Origin: Neospora caninum Liverpool
Lineage: Eukaryota > Apicomplexa > Conoidasida > Eucoccidiorida > Sarcocystidae
Assembly: GCF_000208865.1 (NCBI RefSeq)
Contig: NC_018398.1
Location: forward strand, 2,170,001 to 2,234,000
Reading direction: 5' to 3'
DNA length: 64,000 nt
In this document: piece by piece, positions 62,301-64,000 of the stretch
Numbering within the stretch: position 1 is the stretch's first letter
Layout: each line of letters opens with the position of its first letter
The notes under the pieces: model-generated
The model's input: only the letters and a program-made list of their open reading frames with translations
Databases searched by the model: none
Told to the model about the DNA's origin: nothing
Made by a program: the position numbers and the translations under genes

Positions 62301-64000
62301 TTCATAAGCGGACGAGGGACAACAAGCGGAAAAGGAAAAGGGAGAAAAGGAAGAACCGTGGAAACGAGGAAACGCGACCGTGACAAGACGTGGGGGGGAG
62401 AGAAAGAAGATATAACTCCGAGGGGCGTCTCCTACCCAAGGATGGACAGAGGCGACAAGGAATGGCGACGGCACAGAGAGCGCCCTCGACATGATCGACA
62501 CATTGTCGAGAGAGCAAGAGAGAACATTGGCGTCGCCGTAAAACCCATTTTTCCTTCCGCCATGTGTCCTTCTCTGGGGGAAACTGCCACCTGAGCGTGT
62601 GTGTTTGCTTCCGGCACACACCCCGTCTCGGTAGAACTCGCGCAGAGAACTTCTTCTTCAGTTGGTATTCGCTGGGCCGTCCTGTGCTCCGGCACAGTCT
62701 CGCATGTCTCCCCGGAACCCAGGAGTTCCGAGAGAAGTATTGCGGCGGTTTCCATTTGTTCAGGTTACCTCGAAACAGCCGGTAGGCTTTTCCGCGCGTC
62801 GCGCCAAACGCGGATGCTGCCGTCTGCGCCTGCCGTCGCCAGTAACGCCTCGTGCGCGAGACGCAGCCCTTTCGCGTGTTGTCTCTCCGGGAAAATTCCA
62901 GCGGGACTAGAAGAAAGAGAGGAAGACGATGACGAGCTTGTGGCGAGAGCTTCAGCGTTAAGGTCGGCGAAGGAAGAGACAAGAGGGGCGACGCCGACGA
63001 TGTCTGCGGCATGCAGGTCGAGGAGCTGAGCACACAAGGCAAGAAATGGGGAGGCGACGGCGTGGAGCAGGGAAACCAAAAGTATTTCGCAACGCGTCTT
63101 TTAAACTATACAGACTTCGGCGTATACACTGGAATCGACCTTCTGTTTGATCACCGAATGCATGATCTCTTGTGGGGGAGCAAAGCGTGGTGCACATACG
63201 CACATGCACGCGTACGTGTATATACAGGAAGATGCATACGCATGCGCATGTACATAAAAATAAATATATATATATATATTTATATCTAGATATTTATATC
63301 TATGTATATGTATATCGACTGGTGTGATTTATGTTCTATCAATGTCTCCCCGACGTGTCCTCTTTACTCGGTGACTCGGATTCACTCGCCTGCCTCCCCT
63401 TGCTGATCTGTTTGTCTCTACGAGCAAGGAAAGGGGTGTCCGTCTAAGGCACAGCCTGGCAATCTCTGCTGGCAGATGGCCCCCTTCGATTCAACCTGTG
63501 TCCGTGTGTTTCGTACCATCACGAGGGCGTTTGTGACCGGGTTGTAGCTCCAGAAGGCGCCCGCGAGGTCCTCGATCAGCCAGTTTGCGGGCGCAGACGA
63601 ACTAGGGACGTGGCAAACGTGAACGCGCATCGCATGCAGAACACAGTTGATTTCGCAGCCGGCAAGGCCATCGAACCTCCCACGTATGTGCCTATGCACA
63701 CTCGGGCCTAGGAGCCCGACTCCAACGCCGCTACCACCTCATGGCTTTATCTCTTCTCTCGTTTGTCTCCTTTCTTCCTCTCGCATCTTTTCTGTTCTTC
63801 CTCTCTGGTCCTGTCACTTTTCTTCCTCTCTCTCCCTTTCTCTCTTTTTCTCTCTCTCTTTCGCTCTCTTCCCCGTTCTCGCCTCTCCCCCTGCTTCGAT
63901 CTCGCCTTTACCGGAACTTGACGTATACTATGGTGCGACTCGTAGCCCAGATTTGCTTTCGCCGCTTTCGCAGCCGTCTCCCCTCTCGCAAGTTCGGCCC
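42190..64000 (-). CDS. CFAP44: Cilia/flagella-associated protein 44 (FAP44/WDR52-like), 5'-truncated
   Basis: Axonemal WD-repeat plus coiled-coil protein; CFAP43/CFAP44 form the tether that anchors the inner dynein arm f/I1 head. Exons from 5' (minus strand): 64000+-63912, 63601-63517, 63025-62769, 62152-61827, 61520-60989, 60376-59296, 58986-58331, 58173-57438, 56828-56727, 56126-55944, 54424-54193, 53906-53403, 52897-52720, 52301-51798, 51095-50856, 50257-49924, 49342-49241, 48860-48696, 48164-48072, 47755-47683, 47374-47278, 46596-46530, 46263-46123, 45589-45462, 44987-44894, 44336-44157, 43500-43339, 42402-42190; 2,517 residues here. Family blocks: LKPDARFEDPAD, FNERLYVLARL, LFNRKVKKARR, PPGCDMQLYENVLELRD, YQKEKQQRANQI, DLKKEVVFTRSAF, MQLLRFGEGVSIEQLE, KLQEKEIETLKKEIELFKLK. 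CFAP43 is the alternative. Apicomplexans build axonemes only in male gametes, so expression is probably microgamete-specific (inference). Exon 60376 has a weak acceptor and the exon at the right edge is tentative. Confidence 0.88.
43787..45965. repeat. Dispersed (TA)n tracts in three CFAP44 introns
   Basis: Short TA runs at about 43787-43802, 44774-44800 and 45943-45965 each lie in a different intron of CFAP44, between coding exons. They are listed together because they are alike. Confidence 0.85.
46812..46869. repeat. 29-bp perfect tandem duplication in a CFAP44 intron
   Basis: Two identical 29-base units (46812-46840, 46841-46869) lie in the intron between exons 47374-47278 and 46596-46530. 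The rest of that intron shows no feature. Confidence 0.9.
52029..52073 (-). repeat. 15-bp coding repeat (Ile-Asp-Gly-Asp) in CFAP44
   Basis: Three 15-base units inside exon 52301-51798 encode AIDGD, AIDGD and TIDGD-type pentapeptides in an acidic loop. Copy number is likely to vary between strains. Confidence 0.88.
54004..54050. repeat. (TA)n microsatellite in CFAP44 intron
   Basis: About 47 bases of pure TA lie in the intron between exons 54424-54193 and 53906-53403. Confidence 0.92.
54479..55037. repeat. 33/36-bp purine-rich tandem repeat array in CFAP44 intron
   Basis: About 16 imperfect units: 36-base at the left and 33-base further right. They are purine-only-like on plus (GAGAACAAGGAGGAGAGGAAG core) and pyrimidine-rich on minus. 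Because units are multiples of three, long frames stay open on both strands: a Glu/Lys/Arg frame of about 308 codons (+) and Leu/Ser/Phe frames of 259-372 codons (-). The array lies directly upstream, on the minus strand, of the acceptor of exon 54424-54193, so it probably works as an extended polypyrimidine tract. I do not call the frames genes. Confidence 0.88.
55659..55697. repeat. (TA)n microsatellite in CFAP44 intron
   Basis: About 39 bases of TA in the 1.5-kb intron between exons 56126-55944 and 54424-54193. Confidence 0.9.
56311..56533. repeat. Two (TA)n tracts with CTAT-rich spacer in CFAP44 intron
   Basis: TA runs at about 56311-56339 and 56509-56533 flank a low-complexity CTAT/CATC spacer in the intron between exons 56828-56727 and 56126-55944. 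Confidence 0.85.
59296..64000 (-). other. CFAP44: WD40-repeat region of CFAP44 (spliced, incomplete)
   Basis: Six exons give beta-propeller blocks: NWLIEDLAGAFWSYNPVTNA; LATAGADGSIRVWRDARKSL; WVATGSADGVFRVL; YAIKTHAAEIRALACSPDG joined to CGIAALGSDDVVVLLEC; VQEILWSDGEQILLVGETTV; LPFAITATALLLAA; MYVVGTGALFGFLWRVV; and DLLLLGLTDGRIGIVHL. Ser/Glu/Arg-rich inserts separate the blades, so several are hard to count. The first blades must lie beyond 64000. Confidence 0.75.
63257..63320. repeat. TA/TATATC low-complexity tract in CFAP44 intron
   Basis: A degenerate TA and TATATC tract sits in the intron between exons 63601-63517 and 63025-62769. The neighbouring interval 63720-63900 is a CT-rich run on plus (purine-rich on minus) in the preceding intron. 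Confidence 0.8.

Noticed and set aside
1..64000. CRISPR arrays, insertion sequences, operons, attachment sites
   Set aside because: This is intron-rich eukaryotic DNA; tandem arrays here lack spacers and no transposase or integrase domain was seen.

Overview
This is nuclear DNA of a eukaryote, almost certainly a tissue-cyst coccidian (Toxoplasma gondii or a close relative such as Hammondia or Neospora). The evidence is three very large intron-rich genes with GT-AG introns and GC-rich exons, long low-complexity insertions inside conserved domains, TA-dinucleotide and GCATGC-rich introns, and an intronic fragment of an apicomplexan-type mitochondrial cytochrome b gene. I found no bacterial operon, CRISPR array, tRNA, rRNA or transposon.

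Layout. 1-4002: no gene recognised (probable upstream region and 5' UTR). 4003-20147 (+): 15-exon gene for a ~3,094-residue F-box / SNF2 helicase / RING protein, resembling the plant F-box SNF2 protein At3g54460. 20148-23479: intergenic. 23480-38173 (+): 17-exon gene for a ~2,109-residue phosphatidylinositol-phosphate kinase of the PIP5K type, with a cob-derived nuclear mitochondrial insert (NUMT) in intron 1. 38174-42189: convergent intergenic region with a perfect 21-bp x 5 repeat. 42190 to beyond 64000 (-): at least 28 exons of a WD-repeat plus coiled-coil axonemal protein, CFAP44 (FAP44) by its C-terminal motifs; its N-terminus lies past the right edge.

I built the gene models by hand. 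I joined exons only where donor and acceptor phases agree and the joined sequence continues a recognisable domain. The summed exon lengths are 9,285, 6,330 and 7,554 nt (the last from the window edge), all multiples of three. The genes do not form a pathway: one is a chromatin/ubiquitin-type factor, one makes the membrane lipid PI(4,5)P2, and one belongs to the flagellar dynein tether, needed in coccidia only by male gametes. The first two lie head to tail; the PIP kinase and CFAP44 genes converge.
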